Assembly (NCBI GenBank): GCA_017302655.1
Contig: JAFLDE010000033.1
Span: 1 to 38,246 of the forward strand
Length of the DNA: 38,246 nt
Direction of reading: 5' to 3'
DNA from: Burkholderiales bacterium
GTDB lineage: Bacteria > Pseudomonadota > Gammaproteobacteria > Burkholderiales > Burkholderiaceae_C
The position numbers and the translations under genes are program-made. A model generated the notes under the pieces. That model saw nothing but the letters and a program-made list of their open reading frames with translations, searched no databases and had not been told where the DNA came from. Shown one piece after another: positions 14,655 to 24,387 of the stretch (positions are counted from its first letter, which is position 1; each line of letters opens with the position of its first letter).

Positions 14655-16654
14655 CGGCCTGCCTGCTGCTCGCGCCACACGTGCGCGCAGTCCTCAGCCG
14701 GCAACGCGCGGTGCCAAAGAAAGCCTTGCGCGTGCCGGCATCCCAGGTCAGCCAAGCGCTGGCGCTGAGGCTCCGTTTCGACGCCCTCCGCGAGAGTGTC
14801 GATGCCCAGGCTGCTCGCCATCTGCACGATGGCCCTGACGATCGCCTCGTCGTGCTGCACATCGTCGAGAGGTGCCACGAAGGAGCGGTCGATCTTCAAA
14901 CGCCCGATCTGGAAGCGACGCAGGTAGCCGAGGTTGGAGTAACCGGTGCCGAAGTCGTCGATGGCGAGTTGCACGCCCTGGTCGGCGAGCGCGTTCAGGG
15001 TCCTGGCGGCGGCGCTGCCGTCGTCCACCAGCAGGGACTCCGTCAATTCCAGTTCAATGGTGTCGGGCGCGAGCCCATGGGCTGCTAGGGTGGATTGAAC
15101 CTGTTCCGCGAAACCTCCCCGGCGGATCTGCATTGGCGACACGTTGACCGAAATCCTGAGCGCCACGCCCTGCTCGCGCCACACCTTGGCTTGGCGGCAT
15201 GCCTCGTCCAATACCCATGCACCCAAGGCAACGATGAAGCCGCTGCGCTCGGCCTGTGGGATGAACTGAGCTGGAGAGATCGCTCCGCGAAGCGGATGCT
15301 GCCAACGCAGCAAGGCCTCAACGCCGACGCATGCGCCATTCGCCAAATTGAACTGCGGCTGATAGGCCAGATAGAACTGGTCACCGGATGCCAGGGCCTG
15401 ACGCATGTCGGCATCCAGCCCCAGTTGCTGTTCCACGGTCTCGTGCAGGCTGCGGTCGAAGAACTGGAAGCCGTTGCGCCCGGTCTCCTTCGCCCGGTAC
15501 ATGGCTAGGTCGGCTCGCTTGACCAGGTCGTCGAAGCTCAGTGCATCAGTGGGGTACAGCGCGACACCGATCGACGCGCCACAACTCACGACACGCCCTT
15601 GAATCTCGAACGGTTCCGCGAGTGACTGGACCACTTGCGCAGCCACGCGGGAGGCTTGCACGGCCTCCTCCAGGCCAGTGAGCAGGATGATGAACTCATC
15701 GCCGCCGAAGCGGCTCAGCGTGTCGCTGGCGCGCAGTACGCCCTGCAACCGCTGTGTCACGGCTTGCAGCAGCGCATCGCCGGCCGGATGCCCGAGGCTG
15801 TCGTTGACGAGCTTGAAGTGGTCGAGGTCGAGGATCACGAGGGCCAGTTGCCGCCCACTTCGCTGCGCATCCTTGGCTGCCAGCTCGAAACGCTCCCGGG
15901 CCAGCATGCGATTCGGCAAGCCCGTCAGCGCATCGTGCAAGGACAAATATTCCAGGCGCTCCGCCCCTTCGCGAACCCGCATCGTCTCCGCGTCCGCATG
16001 CTCCAACGCACGGCCCAGGTCACGGGAAAGCCACCAGGCGAACAGGCCGATCAAGCCCAGCACCAGCGCGTGGCTCACCACACGGCTGCCGGTCAAGGGT
16101 CGCGGCAGATGCACATACCAGCCCTGCAAGTTGGCGACGCCCACGGCCACGACCTGACCCACCATGAACAACACCAACAACAAGAAGGCCCGCCGTGACA
16201 GGCCGAGCATGGCAGCCACCAACATCAATCCGCCGAGCGCCCCCATGGCCGGATCGGCCAGGCCATGGTTGGCCCACACGATGGAGCTGAACACCACCGC
16301 CAGGCTTCCCACCACCCCGTAGATGGCCAGACGAATCTGGCCATGCCGCAACAGCCAGTAGGCGCCAAGGCACACGACCACGCCAAGACCCTGCAGCCCC
16401 GTGGCGATCCAGACCCGCGCTGAGATGCCGATCAGCATCGACACCAGCAAGGCGGCCGCGCTGGAAAGGCAAATCACTTGGACGCGGCGCTGAAGGGAGC
16501 GCAGGCGAAAACTTGCGGCGTCAGGCTCGCCCGGAACCCCACCCAACGGGGCCGTGCCCGGCTGCAGGGGAGAGGCCGGCGGCCCGCTCCTCACCCTGGC
16601 TGCCCCTGTGCCCGAAGGCGGCTGGGACAAGCCCACGTGGGCCAGCCTTTCCAA
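14651..16654 (-). CDS. Membrane GGDEF-EAL cyclic-di-GMP enzyme
   Basis: 667 residues from the TTG at 16654. Residues about 58-210 hold five or six membrane helices resembling a MASE-type sensor; a GGDEF domain follows (about 235-395) and an EAL domain (about 415-660). The GGDEF signature is intact (RFGGDEF, 315-321) and an RxxD inhibitory site (308-311) lies five residues before it. The EAL domain keeps EALLRW, NVSPMQ, ELTES, DDFGTGYSNLGYL, KIDRSF and EGVE, so both synthesis and breakdown of c-di-GMP look possible. There is no ATG before the membrane region: TTG 16654 and GTG 16636 (with GGAAAGG upstream) are the candidates. It begins 22 bases after the sco stop on the same strand, so it may be read as the last gene of the oxidase assembly operon. 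Confidence 0.92.
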
Positions 16655-16676
16655 AAAGCCTTGCCCACCACCGCCA

Positions 16677-17261
16677 TCAGCCCTTCAACAAGGCCTCGAG
16701 ATCTGCCTTGAGTGCCGGCGCCGGTGTGCCGTAGCGGCTGTACACCCGCACGCGACCCTGCCGATCAAACAGAAAGCTGGCAGCGGTGTGGTCGACCGTG
16801 TAGTGGGCACTCTCGCCTTCCACGCGCTGATAGACCACCTTGAATTCCTTGGCTGTCTGCCGGACCTGCTCGGGACTTCCGCTCAGCGCATGGAAGCCCT
16901 TGCCGAAGGCCTTTTGGTAGTCACGCAGGATCTCCGGCGTGTCGCGCTCTGGATCGACGCTGATGAACACCGTCACCAGATCCTCACCCAGCTCGCCAAG
17001 CTCTTCTCGAACCGCCCGCAGCTCGCCCATGGTCGTGGGGCACACGTCAGGGCATTGCGTGTAGCCGAAGAACACCACCACCACCTTGCCGCGGAAGTCG
17101 CTCAGCCGTCGCACTTGGCCTTCCGGGTCCAGCAACTCAAAACCCTGGGCATAGCTGGCGCCGGTCAGATCGATGCCGTTGAAGGCGGACTTGCTGCAGC
17201 CTGCCAAGCCCAGGGCTGCCAGCAGCAGAGTCGCGCGTCTAGTAGAGGAAGGGAGCGGCAT
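16677..17261 (-). CDS. SCO1/SenC copper chaperone lipoprotein
   Basis: 194 residues. Sco proteins deliver copper to, or reduce, the CuA site of cytochrome oxidase subunit II. The N-terminus is a lipoprotein signal with lipobox LAGC (Cys22), so it is anchored facing the periplasm. The thioredoxin-like fold carries the copper ligands Cys70 and Cys74 (CPDVC) and His158 (VDHTAAS). The start at 17261 overlaps the end of ctaB by 23 bases and places the signal peptide correctly; the frame is open further upstream but without coding character. Last of the oxidase assembly genes before the GGDEF-EAL gene. Confidence 0.94.
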   Translation of the reverse strand: MPLPSSTRRATLLLAALGLAGCSKSAFNGIDLTGASYAQGFELLDPEGQVRRLSDFRGKVVVVFFGYTQCPDVCPTTMGELRAVREELGELGEDLVTVFISVDPERDTPEILRDYQKAFGKGFHALSGSPEQVRQTAKEFKVVYQRVEGESAHYTVDHTAASFLFDRQGRVRVYSRYGTPAPALKADLEALLKG

Positions 17262-18153
17262 AGTGGTCGACGAGGAGGGCAGCGAACAAGGCGGCCAAGT
17301 ACCAGATGGAGAACCAGAAAGTGCGGCGGGCGTAGGCATCACTGTAGGCCTTGTACAAGCGCCAGCCCATCCAGCAAAAGCGCAGCCCCAAGGCCAACGC
17401 AGCCACCAGATAGAGCAGGCCGCTCATGCCGATCAAGTACGGCAGCAGCGTGGCCGCGAGCAGCACCCAGCAATAGAGCAGGACCTGCAATCGAGTGAAG
17501 GCATTGCCGTGCGTGACGGGCAGCATCGGCAACCCGGACTTGGCGTACTCCTCGGCACGGTAGAGCGCCAGCGCCCAGAAGTGCGGAGGCGTCCAAAGGA
17601 AGATGATCAGGCACATCAGCCAGGGCTCGGCCCCCAGCTCACCGCGCATGGCCGCCCAGCCCAGCACCGGTGGCATGGCGCCCGATGCGCCGCCGATCAC
17701 GATGTTCTGCGGCGTGGTCGGCTTCAGGTAGACGGTGTAGACGACCGCATAACCGACGAAGGTGGCGAGGGTCAACCAGAGCGTCAGCGCATTCACGAAC
17801 AGCAGCAGGAGCAGGCCACCGGCGGCACAAAGTAAGGCGCTGAACACCAACGACTGTGTGCGCGAAAGCTCGCCACGCGCGGTCGGCCGCCAGGCTGTGC
17901 GCTTCATGCGGGCGTCGATGTGCTGCTCCACCAAGCAATTGAAGGCCGCCGCAGCCGCCGCGACGAGCCAGATGCCGAGGGACGCCGCCAGCATCGTCTG
18001 CCATTCGTCGCGGCTGGGCAGGCCGGGCACCGCCAGCAACATGCCCACGATCGCGCAGAACACGATGAGTTGCACCACACGCGGCTTCGTCAGTGCGTAG
18101 AACTGCCGCCATCGGGGCATGCTGGGTGCTTGAACCTGCACGCCGCTGCTCAT
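17239..18153 (-). CDS. ctaB: Protoheme IX farnesyltransferase (heme o synthase)
   Basis: 304 residues, a polytopic UbiA-family prenyltransferase that converts heme b to heme o, the first step to heme a. Motifs: [20 protein letters not shown] at the start, the Mg/prenyl-binding [20 protein letters not shown] (about 80-100), and [19 protein letters not shown]. The ATG at 18153 overlaps the stop of ctaA as ATGA, indicating coupled translation, and its end overlaps the sco start by 23 bases. Also called cyoE or COX10 in other organisms. Confidence 0.96.
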   Translation of the reverse strand: MSSGVQVQAPSMPRWRQFYALTKPRVVQLIVFCAIVGMLLAVPGLPSRDEWQTMLAASLGIWLVAAAAAAFNCLVEQHIDARMKRTAWRPTARGELSRTQSLVFSALLCAAGGLLLLLFVNALTLWLTLATFVGYAVVYTVYLKPTTPQNIVIGGASGAMPPVLGWAAMRGELGAEPWLMCLIIFLWTPPHFWALALYRAEEYAKSGLPMLPVTHGNAFTRLQVLLYCWVLLAATLLPYLIGMSGLLYLVAALALGLRFCWMGWRLYKAYSDAYARRTFWFSIWYLAALFAALLVDHYAAPFLY

Positions 18154-19262
18154 GCCAAGGCCTCCCGCCAGTTGGGTTGCGCCTGGCGGGCCGCATGCAG
18201 GCGTGCGCCGAGCACGGTCCAGGTCAGGACCAGCGCTGCGGCGCCGCCGCTGTGCAGCAGGGCCGCCAGCAGCGGCCAGCCCAGCACGACGTTGGAGACG
18301 CCGCTGAACACCTGCAGGCCCACGAGCACGGCGAACACCACCGCCCATCGCGATTCGCCGGCTCGGCGCAGAGACCAGGCCAGCGCCAGCAAGGCGGCCG
18401 TGGCAAACACAGCGCCCATGCGGTGCGCGAGGTGGATGGCCGTGAGCGCCGGCTGGGCCAGCCAGCCGCCGTCCGCCTCACGGCCGAGCTCGCGCCAAAG
18501 GCGAAAGCCCTCGGAAAAGTCGGCCTCGGGCCACCAGCGGCCTTGGCATGTTGGGAAGTCTGAACAGATCAGCACCGCGTAGTTCGTACTCACCCAGCCG
18601 CCCAGCACGATCTGCAACCACAGCAACGCGCCGGCGGCCCACCAGAGGCCCATCACGGCCGGTGGCAGGTGCAAAGGCCTGGGCTGAAGTCGCTCTGCGT
18701 GCAGGGCCAGCAAGACCATCAAACCCAGGCCGAACAGCAGATGGAGGGTGACGATGGCCGGAAACAACTTCCAGGTCACCGTGAGCGCGCCGAAACCACC
18801 TTGCACCAGCACCCATGCCAGCGTGAGCGCACTCCAGCCCGGATGCGGCAATGGCAGACGCCGCCAGCGCCAGGCCACACCGGCCATCACCAGGATGAGG
18901 AAGCCGACGCCGCTCGCCCAGTAGCGGTGCACCATTTCCACCCATGCCTTGCCATGAGTGACCGGCCCTGTAGGTCGCAGCGCTTGTTCGGCGGCGATCT
19001 CGGCGCGTGCGCCCAGCGGCGAAGCTTGGCCATAGCAGCCCGGCCAATCCGGACAGCCCAGGCCGGAGTCGCTCAGTCGCGTGAAAGCACCAAAGACGAT
19101 CAGGTCGAAGGTCAGGAATAGCGTGAGCAAGGTCAGCGCCCGCAAACGGGACCGAGGGTCACCGGACTTGGCCTTCCAAATCCAGACGGCCAGCGGCACC
19201 GCAGCTACCGCCAGGCCAATGAGCAGCAACTCCAGCAGAGGAGCCCAGTCCACACCGCTCAT
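18150..19262 (-). CDS. ctaA: Heme A synthase (COX15/CtaA)
   Basis: 370 residues with about eight membrane helices. It oxidises heme o to heme a for the oxidase. Seen: [20 protein letters not shown] near residue 55, conserved histidines in [21 protein letters not shown], and [10 protein letters not shown], and the second Cys pair in LICSDFPTC. It overlaps by ATGA both the upstream Sco-like gene and the downstream ctaB, so these genes are tightly coupled. The frame is open to 19430, but ATG 19262 fits both the overlap and the family. Confidence 0.95.
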   Translation of the reverse strand: MSGVDWAPLLELLLIGLAVAAVPLAVWIWKAKSGDPRSRLRALTLLTLFLTFDLIVFGAFTRLSDSGLGCPDWPGCYGQASPLGARAEIAAEQALRPTGPVTHGKAWVEMVHRYWASGVGFLILVMAGVAWRWRRLPLPHPGWSALTLAWVLVQGGFGALTVTWKLFPAIVTLHLLFGLGLMVLLALHAERLQPRPLHLPPAVMGLWWAAGALLWLQIVLGGWVSTNYAVLICSDFPTCQGRWWPEADFSEGFRLWRELGREADGGWLAQPALTAIHLAHRMGAVFATAALLALAWSLRRAGESRWAVVFAVLVGLQVFSGVSNVVLGWPLLAALLHSGGAAALVLTWTVLGARLHAARQAQPNWREALA

Positions 19263-19963
19263 GGCCGACCCGCTTGGTCCCAACTTTCGGCGGCGCGCAG
19301 CAGCTTGCTCAGATCGCGCTTGACCTTCTGCGGCTCGGCTGCGACCGGGGAGCGCCACATCCAGCGCCCGCGTGGATCCACCAAGTACAGGTGGTCGCCC
19401 AAGCCATGCCCCGTGGCCGGTTCCATCCATGCCGCCAACGCGGCACGGTCGACGCGCAGGATGTGCATGGCCGGCGTGTTCTCCAGGCTATGGCGCAGCG
19501 CATCGGCAATCGGCGCGTCATCCACCACCAGCCAGACCTTGTCGAGCTTGTCGCGCTCCTTGCCAAGCATTTCGCGCAATTGGCGCTGCATGAAAAGGCG
19601 GTCTTCACAGGAGCCGGTGCAACGGCCGCTGTCCACCACCACCAGCAACCACTGGTCCTTCAAGGCGGCTGCCGGCACTTCCTGGCCGGACAGGGTGCGC
19701 AGGGGCAAACCGGTCGGCATGTCCAGCGGCGGATGGATCAGGTCCCCATAAGCCTTACCCGAAGGCTTCCAGACGTAGAAGCTGAGGTAGGACGCAATGA
19801 CCGGCAGCGCACAGAGCAGCCAGACCGCGACCATGGTCCAGCGCCCGCGACGCGTGCGCTGGGATTGAACCAAGTCGCCAGGCGCATGCGCGGCGTGAAC
19901 GCTCAGATCGAGCGCCTCAGGAGCGGACTTGCCGCCGGCGGGGAAGGATTCGGAACCAGACAT
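19259..19963 (-). CDS. Membrane-anchored Sco-like CxxxC protein of the oxidase cluster
   Basis: 234 residues. One membrane helix (about 44-65, MVAVWLLCALPVIASYLSFYV) is followed by a periplasmic domain of about 165 residues. WLLVVVDSGRCTGSCEDRLF places a CxxxC pair (Cys115, Cys119) after a hydrophobic strand exactly as in Sco proteins, and DHLYLVDPRGRW near residue 190 corresponds to the FLFDxxGR strand, with His186 and His191 near the third Sco ligand. It is thus a likely divergent thioredoxin-fold copper chaperone or thiol reductase for oxidase assembly; function is inferred. The ATG overlaps the end of surf1 by 47 bases, and the stop overlaps ctaA as ATGA. Homologous membrane proteins at this spot are usually annotated as hypothetical. 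Confidence 0.7.
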   Translation of the reverse strand: MSGSESFPAGGKSAPEALDLSVHAAHAPGDLVQSQRTRRGRWTMVAVWLLCALPVIASYLSFYVWKPSGKAYGDLIHPPLDMPTGLPLRTLSGQEVPAAALKDQWLLVVVDSGRCTGSCEDRLFMQRQLREMLGKERDKLDKVWLVVDDAPIADALRHSLENTPAMHILRVDRAALAAWMEPATGHGLGDHLYLVDPRGRWMWRSPVAAEPQKVKRDLSKLLRAAESWDQAGRP

Positions 19964-20609
19964 ACAAACCCATGGACAGGGCACTGAGCGCAAACCATTG
20001 CGCGGCATACCCGTGATGCTTGGCCACTCCGGCGTCCACCGGTGCCCAATCGCAGCGCAGCGGCGCGCAGTCGTCGAGTTGCCAAAGCACCCAAGGGGCC
20101 ATGACCGCTCCAGCAACTGGTGACACGGCGGGGTCGAGATTCTGCCGGAGCGCCCCCTTTCCGCCGGCGCCTGCGGCTTCTCCGAGCGCAAGGACCTGAG
20201 ACGCCTGACGCGCGAGCCGGCCTCGCACCGACACCTGGCCTGCGGGCGTGGGCGGCCAGGGCGGCGGGTCGAAGCTGGCCTGCGAGCGCGGATGCCAGCC
20301 GCGTTGTACCCAGAGCCAGCGGCCATCCTGCAAGCGCAAGGGAGTGACGAGGATGAAGCCGCTTTGGCGGTCGTGCGGACGGTTGCCCAGCCACAGTTGC
20401 TGTTCGGGTTGCCATTCACCCCGAAGGACGGCGTGACGGTGCTCTTCGGCACCCTGCAGCGACACCAACGCCGCCCGTCCTGCCCCCGCATCGCGTGCAG
20501 CCTGCAAGGTCTGTTTGGTCTGCGCGCGCTGCAGTTGCCAGACGCCGAGTGAGGCGGTCAGGCCCGCTGCCGCAGCAGCCATCAAGAAATAGCGATCAAG
20601 CACTGGCAT
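19917..20609 (-). CDS. SURF1 family cytochrome oxidase assembly protein
   Basis: 230 residues with a membrane helix at each end, the SURF1 topology. SURF1 helps insert heme a into subunit I. Motifs: LGVWQLQRAQTKQ after the first helix, GEWQPEQQLWLGNRPHDRQSGF, LWVQRGWHPR, and the C-terminal HHGYAAQWFALSALSMGLYVWFR. Its ATG is only 11 bases from the ATG of the divergent DUF2909 gene, so its promoter must lie within that gene. No clear ribosome binding site was seen. The 3-prime end overlaps the Sco-like gene. Confidence 0.93.
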   Translation of the reverse strand: MPVLDRYFLMAAAAAGLTASLGVWQLQRAQTKQTLQAARDAGAGRAALVSLQGAEEHRHAVLRGEWQPEQQLWLGNRPHDRQSGFILVTPLRLQDGRWLWVQRGWHPRSQASFDPPPWPPTPAGQVSVRGRLARQASQVLALGEAAGAGGKGALRQNLDPAVSPVAGAVMAPWVLWQLDDCAPLRCDWAPVDAGVAKHHGYAAQWFALSALSMGLYVWFRILPRRRQVRS

Positions 20610-20620
20610 AGAGTGCGGCC

Positions 20621-20842
20621 ATGAAGTCTTTCCTGATCCTTGGCGCGCTCGCCTGCATCCTCGTCGCCTTGGCCGGCGCTGGCTTTTTCATGTTGCGCCG
20701 TCCCGGCCAGCAGCAGCGCAAGGATGCCATGGCGCGGGCACTGGCCTTGCGCGTAGGGCTGTCAATCGCGCTGTTCCTGTGCATCTGGCTGGCCTACGCG
20801 ATGGGCTGGATCGAGCCTCGCGGCAACCCGCTGGGCGGCTGA
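20621..20842 (+). CDS. DUF2909 twin-transmembrane protein
   Basis: 73 residues with two membrane helices (about 3-23 and 45-63) joined by a basic loop, RRPGQQQRKDAMARALALR, the pattern of the DUF2909 family. Such small proteins are common in oxidase loci of Burkholderiales and related groups; their job is not established. It is the only gene of this locus on the plus strand: it starts 11 bases from divergent surf1 and is convergent with coxC across a shared terminator. Its own promoter would have to overlap the start of surf1. Confidence 0.85.
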   Translation: MKSFLILGALACILVALAGAGFFMLRRPGQQQRKDAMARALALRVGLSIALFLCIWLAYAMGWIEPRGNPLGG

Positions 20843-20849
20843 GGCGCAC

Positions 20850-20877
20850 AAAAACGCCGCCCGCAGGCGGCGTTTCG
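20850..20877. terminator. Bidirectional terminator between DUF2909 and coxC
   Basis: AAACGCCGCC (20852-20861) pairs with GGCGGCGTTT (20866-20875) around the loop CGCA. A-run on one side and T-run on the other give a rho-independent terminator in both directions, ending the DUF2909 transcript and the coxB-to-coxC transcript. Confidence 0.9.
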
Positions 20878-20894
20878 TTCTGGCTTGTGAGGCC

Positions 20895-21776
20895 TTACAT
20901 CCAATAGACGACGACGTACAGGCCCAACCAGACCACGTCCACGAAGTGCCAGTACCAAGCGGCGCCTTCGAAGCCGAAATGACGCTCAGGCGTGAAGTGG
21001 CCCTTTTGCAGGCGCAGGGTGATGAAGAGCAACATCAGCATGCCCACGCAAACGTGGAAGCCGTGGAAGCCGGTCAGCATGAAGAAGGTGCTGCCGAAGA
21101 TGCCGCTGGACAATTTCAGGTTCAGGTCGCGATAGGCGTGCATGTACTCGTAAGCCTGCACGCCCAGGAACGTGGCGCCCAGAGCCACCGTGATCCACAT
21201 CCAAAACACCGTCTTGGCACGATTGCCGGCGATCAGCGCATGGTGCGCAATGGTCAGCGTGACACCCGAGGTGAGCAGCAGCGCGGTGTTGATGGTGGGC
21301 AGCGGCCACGGACCGATCTTGCTGAAGGGCTCCACGGTGCCGGCCGGCGAGGCAGTCAGGCCGGGGCCAGCCGAGGGCCACAGAGCCTTGAAATCGGGCC
21401 AGAGCAACTTGTGTTCGGCGTCGCCCAGCATCGGTACCGAGTGGACGCGCGCCCAGTACAGCGCGCCGAAAAAGGCAGCGAAGAACATCACCTCGCTGAA
21501 GATGAACCAGCCCATGCTCCAGCGGAAGGACATGTCGATGCGGTCGCTGTACAGCCCGCCCTCGCTTTCGCGGATGGCATCACCGAACCACTGGTAGAGC
21601 ACGAACAGCCAGGTGGCCAGGCCCGCAAACAGCGAGTAGGCGCCCCAGCCATGACCGTTCACCCACTGGCCGGCGCCCAAGATCACGAAAAACAGACCGA
21701 AGGCCGCCGCCGCTGGGTGACGAGATGGGTGAGGGACGTAGTAGTACGGTGTGGTTCCGTGAGTGCTGGCTGCCAT
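20895..21776 (-). CDS. coxC: Cytochrome c oxidase subunit III
   Basis: 293 residues, seven membrane helices, full-length for the longer bacterial form with an insert of about 45 residues after the third helix. Motifs: YYYVPHPSRHPAAAAFGLFF at the start, MGWFIFSEVMFFAAFFGALYWA, HHALIAGNR, and the C-terminal GFHGFHVCVGMLML and WYWHFVDVVWLGLYVVVYW. AGGAG precedes the ATG by about 10 bases. It ends the first half of the locus and is followed by a bidirectional terminator. Confidence 0.97.
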   Translation of the reverse strand: MAASTHGTTPYYYVPHPSRHPAAAAFGLFFVILGAGQWVNGHGWGAYSLFAGLATWLFVLYQWFGDAIRESEGGLYSDRIDMSFRWSMGWFIFSEVMFFAAFFGALYWARVHSVPMLGDAEHKLLWPDFKALWPSAGPGLTASPAGTVEPFSKIGPWPLPTINTALLLTSGVTLTIAHHALIAGNRAKTVFWMWITVALGATFLGVQAYEYMHAYRDLNLKLSSGIFGSTFFMLTGFHGFHVCVGMLMLLFITLRLQKGHFTPERHFGFEGAAWYWHFVDVVWLGLYVVVYWM

Positions 21777-21808
21777 CTTGGGGTTCTCCTAGCTTTGTCG
21801 TCTGTTCT

Positions 21809-22051
21809 TCAGTTTGCGGCCGCGCCGCTGTTCACCACCCAGCGCACCAGCAGCGTCAGGGCCACAACGAATAGCGCGGCACCGGCCACGCCGGCCACGA
21901 CGACGTGAACCGGATTGAGCCGACCCATGTCTCGTTCGTGCTCCTGCCCACTGCGCACGCCGAAGAAGCTCCAGGCCACGGCGCGCAAGGTCTGCCCGAA
22001 GGACATGGGCCGTTGCACCGCTTCACGCAGCTCGTCACCGGGTTCGCTCAT
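21809..22051 (-). CDS. DUF2970 small membrane protein
   Basis: 80 residues with one C-terminal membrane helix. The N-terminal part, MSFGQTLRAVAWSFFGVRSG then DMGRLNPVHVVVAGV, is the DUF2970 signature. It occurs between ctaG and coxC in many betaproteobacterial oxidase operons; its function is unknown. ATG overlaps the ctaG stop (ATGA), which indicates coupled translation. Confidence 0.88.
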   Translation of the reverse strand: MSEPGDELREAVQRPMSFGQTLRAVAWSFFGVRSGQEHERDMGRLNPVHVVVAGVAGAALFVVALTLLVRWVVNSGAAAN

Positions 22052-22623
22052 GTGCGGGACTCCGCCTTGGACTCGGCGAGCTTCTTGCCCGCCACCTCAA
22101 AAAAGGTGTACGACAGCGTGATGGTGTGTACGTCCTTCGGCAACCTGGGGCTGACGACGAACACCACCGGCCATTCCTTCTCTTCGCCGGGTTGCAGCGT
22201 GTACTCGTTGAAGCAGAAGCACTCGTACTTGTTGAAGTGCGCAGTGGCCTGCATCGGCGCGTAGCTGGGAATGGCCTGCGCGGCCATCACGCGGTCTTGC
22301 TTGTTGCGAAAGGTGTAGTTCACCGTCACCAGTTCCCCGGGACGCACCTTGACGAAGTTTTTCGCCGGTTTGAAGTCCCAGGGGCCTCGCGCATTGGCGT
22401 CGAACTCGACGGTGACCCATCGGCTGTCGTCGATTTGCGTGTTCTTCGGCGCTTCGGCGCGATCCGCCTGGCTGAGCACGTTGATGCCCAAGGCCTCGCA
22501 GATGTGACGGTAGATGGGCACCAGCGCGTAGCCGAAGGCGCCCATCAGGGCCACGATGACGAGCAGCTTGCCCGTCATCTGGAGGTTGTCTCGGCGCAGC
22601 GCGCGCTTCCAGCCGGATTTCAT
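22048..22623 (-). CDS. ctaG: Cytochrome c oxidase assembly protein CtaG/Cox11
   Basis: 191 residues: one N-terminal membrane helix (about 15-35) and a periplasmic immunoglobulin-like domain. It inserts copper into the CuB site of subunit I. The copper-binding CFCF motif is present (FNKYECFCFNEYTL), as are YRHICEALGI near residue 40 and QAIPSYAP. The gene starts one base after the stop of the 35-residue protein gene and overlaps the DUF2970 start. Confidence 0.96.
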   Translation of the reverse strand: MKSGWKRALRRDNLQMTGKLLVIVALMGAFGYALVPIYRHICEALGINVLSQADRAEAPKNTQIDDSRWVTVEFDANARGPWDFKPAKNFVKVRPGELVTVNYTFRNKQDRVMAAQAIPSYAPMQATAHFNKYECFCFNEYTLQPGEEKEWPVVFVVSPRLPKDVHTITLSYTFFEVAGKKLAESKAESRT

Positions 22624-22624
22624 G

Positions 22625-22732
22625 TCAGCTCAAGAGCGCAATCTTGGCCGCAAAGCCCAGGCCGAAGGCCAACACGACGCTGAGCAGGATGAGCCCGAGT
22701 CGCCGGTTGGCTTTGCGCTGCTCGTCGGTCAT
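22625..22732 (-). CDS. 35-residue cytochrome oxidase small assembly protein
   Basis: A tiny protein: a charged N-terminus ([13 protein letters not shown]) and one membrane helix (LILLSVVLAFGLGFAAKIAL). The start is fixed by overlap with the coxA stop (TGATG), and ctaG follows after one base, so it is translationally locked between them. Very small single-helix proteins are known at this place in betaproteobacterial cox operons. The open frame extends upstream inside coxA, but only this part looks like a protein. Confidence 0.75.
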   Translation of the reverse strand: MTDEQRKANRRLGLILLSVVLAFGLGFAAKIALLS

Positions 22733-24363
22733 CAGCCGATCACCTTGGTAGCGGTCGCGTCCAGCTTGGGCGGATTCTCGAAGGTGTGGAACGGCGCCGG
22801 TGACGGCACTTCCCATTCAAGGCCTTCGGCCGCTTCCCAAGGCTTCTGCGGCGCCTTCTCACCCTTGCCACGCATCACCGGGATGACGATGAAGAGGAAG
22901 AACAGCACCTGGGTGATGCCGAAGCCGAACGCACCGACCGAGGCCAACGCGTTGAAGTCGGCGAACTGCAGCGGGTAGTCGGCGTAGCGGCGGGGCATGC
23001 CGGCCAAGCCGAGGAAGTGCATCGGGAAGAAGGTGATGTTGAAGAAGATCAGCGACAGCCAGAAGTGCCACTTGCCGAGCGTCTCGTTGTACATCACACC
23101 GGTCCACTTCGGGGCCCAGTAATAGAAGCCGGCAAACAGCGCGTACAGGGAGCCCGCCACCAGCACGTAGTGGAAGTGGGCCACCACGTAGTAGGTGTCC
23201 TGGATCTGGATGTCGAACGGCGCCATCGCGCAGATCAGGCCCGTGAAGCCACCCATCGTGAACACGAAGATGAAGCCCACGGCCCAGAGCATCGGGGTCT
23301 CGAAGGTCATCGAGCCGCGCCACATGGTGGCGAGCCAGTTGAAGATCTTCACGCCCGTGGGCACGGCGATCAGCATGGTCGCGTACATGAAGAACAACTG
23401 GCCCGTCACCGGCATGCCGGTGGCGAACATGTGGTGCGCCCAGACGATGAAGGACAGGATGGCAATGGAGGCCGTGGCATACACCATGGAGGCATAGCCG
23501 AACAGGCGCTTGCGGGCGAACGCCGGCACGATCTGGCTCACGATGCCGAAGGCCGGCAAGATCATGATGTAGACCTCGGGGTGACCGAAGAACCAGAAGA
23601 TGTGCTGGTACATCACCGGATCACCGCCACCGGCGGGGTTGAAGAAGCTGGTGCCGAAGTGGCGATCGGTCAGCGTCATCGTGATGGCGCCGGCGAGCAC
23701 GGGCATGACCGCGATCAGCAGGTAGGCGGTGATCAGCCAGGTCCACACGAACATCGGCATCTTCATCAGCGTCATGCCAGGCGCGCGCATGTTGAGGATG
23801 GTGACGATGATGTTGATCGAGCCCATGATGGAGCTCGCGCCGAGGATGTGCATGGCGAAAATGCCAGCGTCCATCGAGGGGCCCATCTGCAAGGTCAGCG
23901 GCGCGTAGAGCGTCCAACCTGCGGCGGGCGCGCCGCCCGGCATGAAGAAGCTACCGGCCAGCATGATGGCGGCGGGGATCATCAGCCAGAAGCTGAAGTT
24001 GTTCATGCGCGCGAAGGCCATGTCCGATGCACCGATCTGCAGCGGAATCATCCAGTTCGCAAAGCCCACGAAGGCCGGCATGATGGCGCCGAACACCATG
24101 ATCAGGCCGTGCATCGTTGTGAGCTGATTGAACAGCTCCGGGTTCACGTATTGCAGGCCGGGCTGGAACAGCTCGGCGCGGATGCCCAAGGCAAGCACGC
24201 CGCCGATCATCAGCATGGCAAAAGCGAACAACAGGTACATCGTGCCGATGTCCTTGTGGTTCGTGGCGAACACCCAGCGGCGCCAACCGGTCGGCGCGTG
24301 GTGGTGGTCGTCGTGGTGATCGTGCCCGGCGGCGTGGCCGTGAGGGTCAAGCACTGCGCTCAT
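22732..24363 (-). CDS. coxA: Cytochrome c oxidase subunit I
   Basis: 543 residues, twelve membrane helices. It holds low-spin heme a and the heme a3-CuB oxygen-reducing centre. Motifs: [12 protein letters not shown]-type segment ([15 protein letters not shown]), [17 protein letters not shown] with the CuB His and cross-linked Tyr, [11 protein letters not shown], and [16 protein letters not shown] with the heme ligands. PEVYI and the Tyr mark a type A oxidase with full K and D channel features. AAGGA lies before the ATG. Upstream is coxB, downstream the 35-residue protein. The N-terminus is His-rich ([16 protein letters not shown]), which could bind metal. Confidence 0.98.
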   Translation of the reverse strand: MSAVLDPHGHAAGHDHHDDHHHAPTGWRRWVFATNHKDIGTMYLLFAFAMLMIGGVLALGIRAELFQPGLQYVNPELFNQLTTMHGLIMVFGAIMPAFVGFANWMIPLQIGASDMAFARMNNFSFWLMIPAAIMLAGSFFMPGGAPAAGWTLYAPLTLQMGPSMDAGIFAMHILGASSIMGSINIIVTILNMRAPGMTLMKMPMFVWTWLITAYLLIAVMPVLAGAITMTLTDRHFGTSFFNPAGGGDPVMYQHIFWFFGHPEVYIMILPAFGIVSQIVPAFARKRLFGYASMVYATASIAILSFIVWAHHMFATGMPVTGQLFFMYATMLIAVPTGVKIFNWLATMWRGSMTFETPMLWAVGFIFVFTMGGFTGLICAMAPFDIQIQDTYYVVAHFHYVLVAGSLYALFAGFYYWAPKWTGVMYNETLGKWHFWLSLIFFNITFFPMHFLGLAGMPRRYADYPLQFADFNALASVGAFGFGITQVLFFLFIVIPVMRGKGEKAPQKPWEAAEGLEWEVPSPAPFHTFENPPKLDATATKVIG

Positions 24364-24387
24364 GGTCTGGTCCTTGCCTGTCTTCGT

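Noticed and set aside
17262-17342. Longer N-terminus for the Sco lipoprotein
   Set aside because: It would bury the signal peptide and lies inside ctaB; ATG 17261 gives a proper lipobox.
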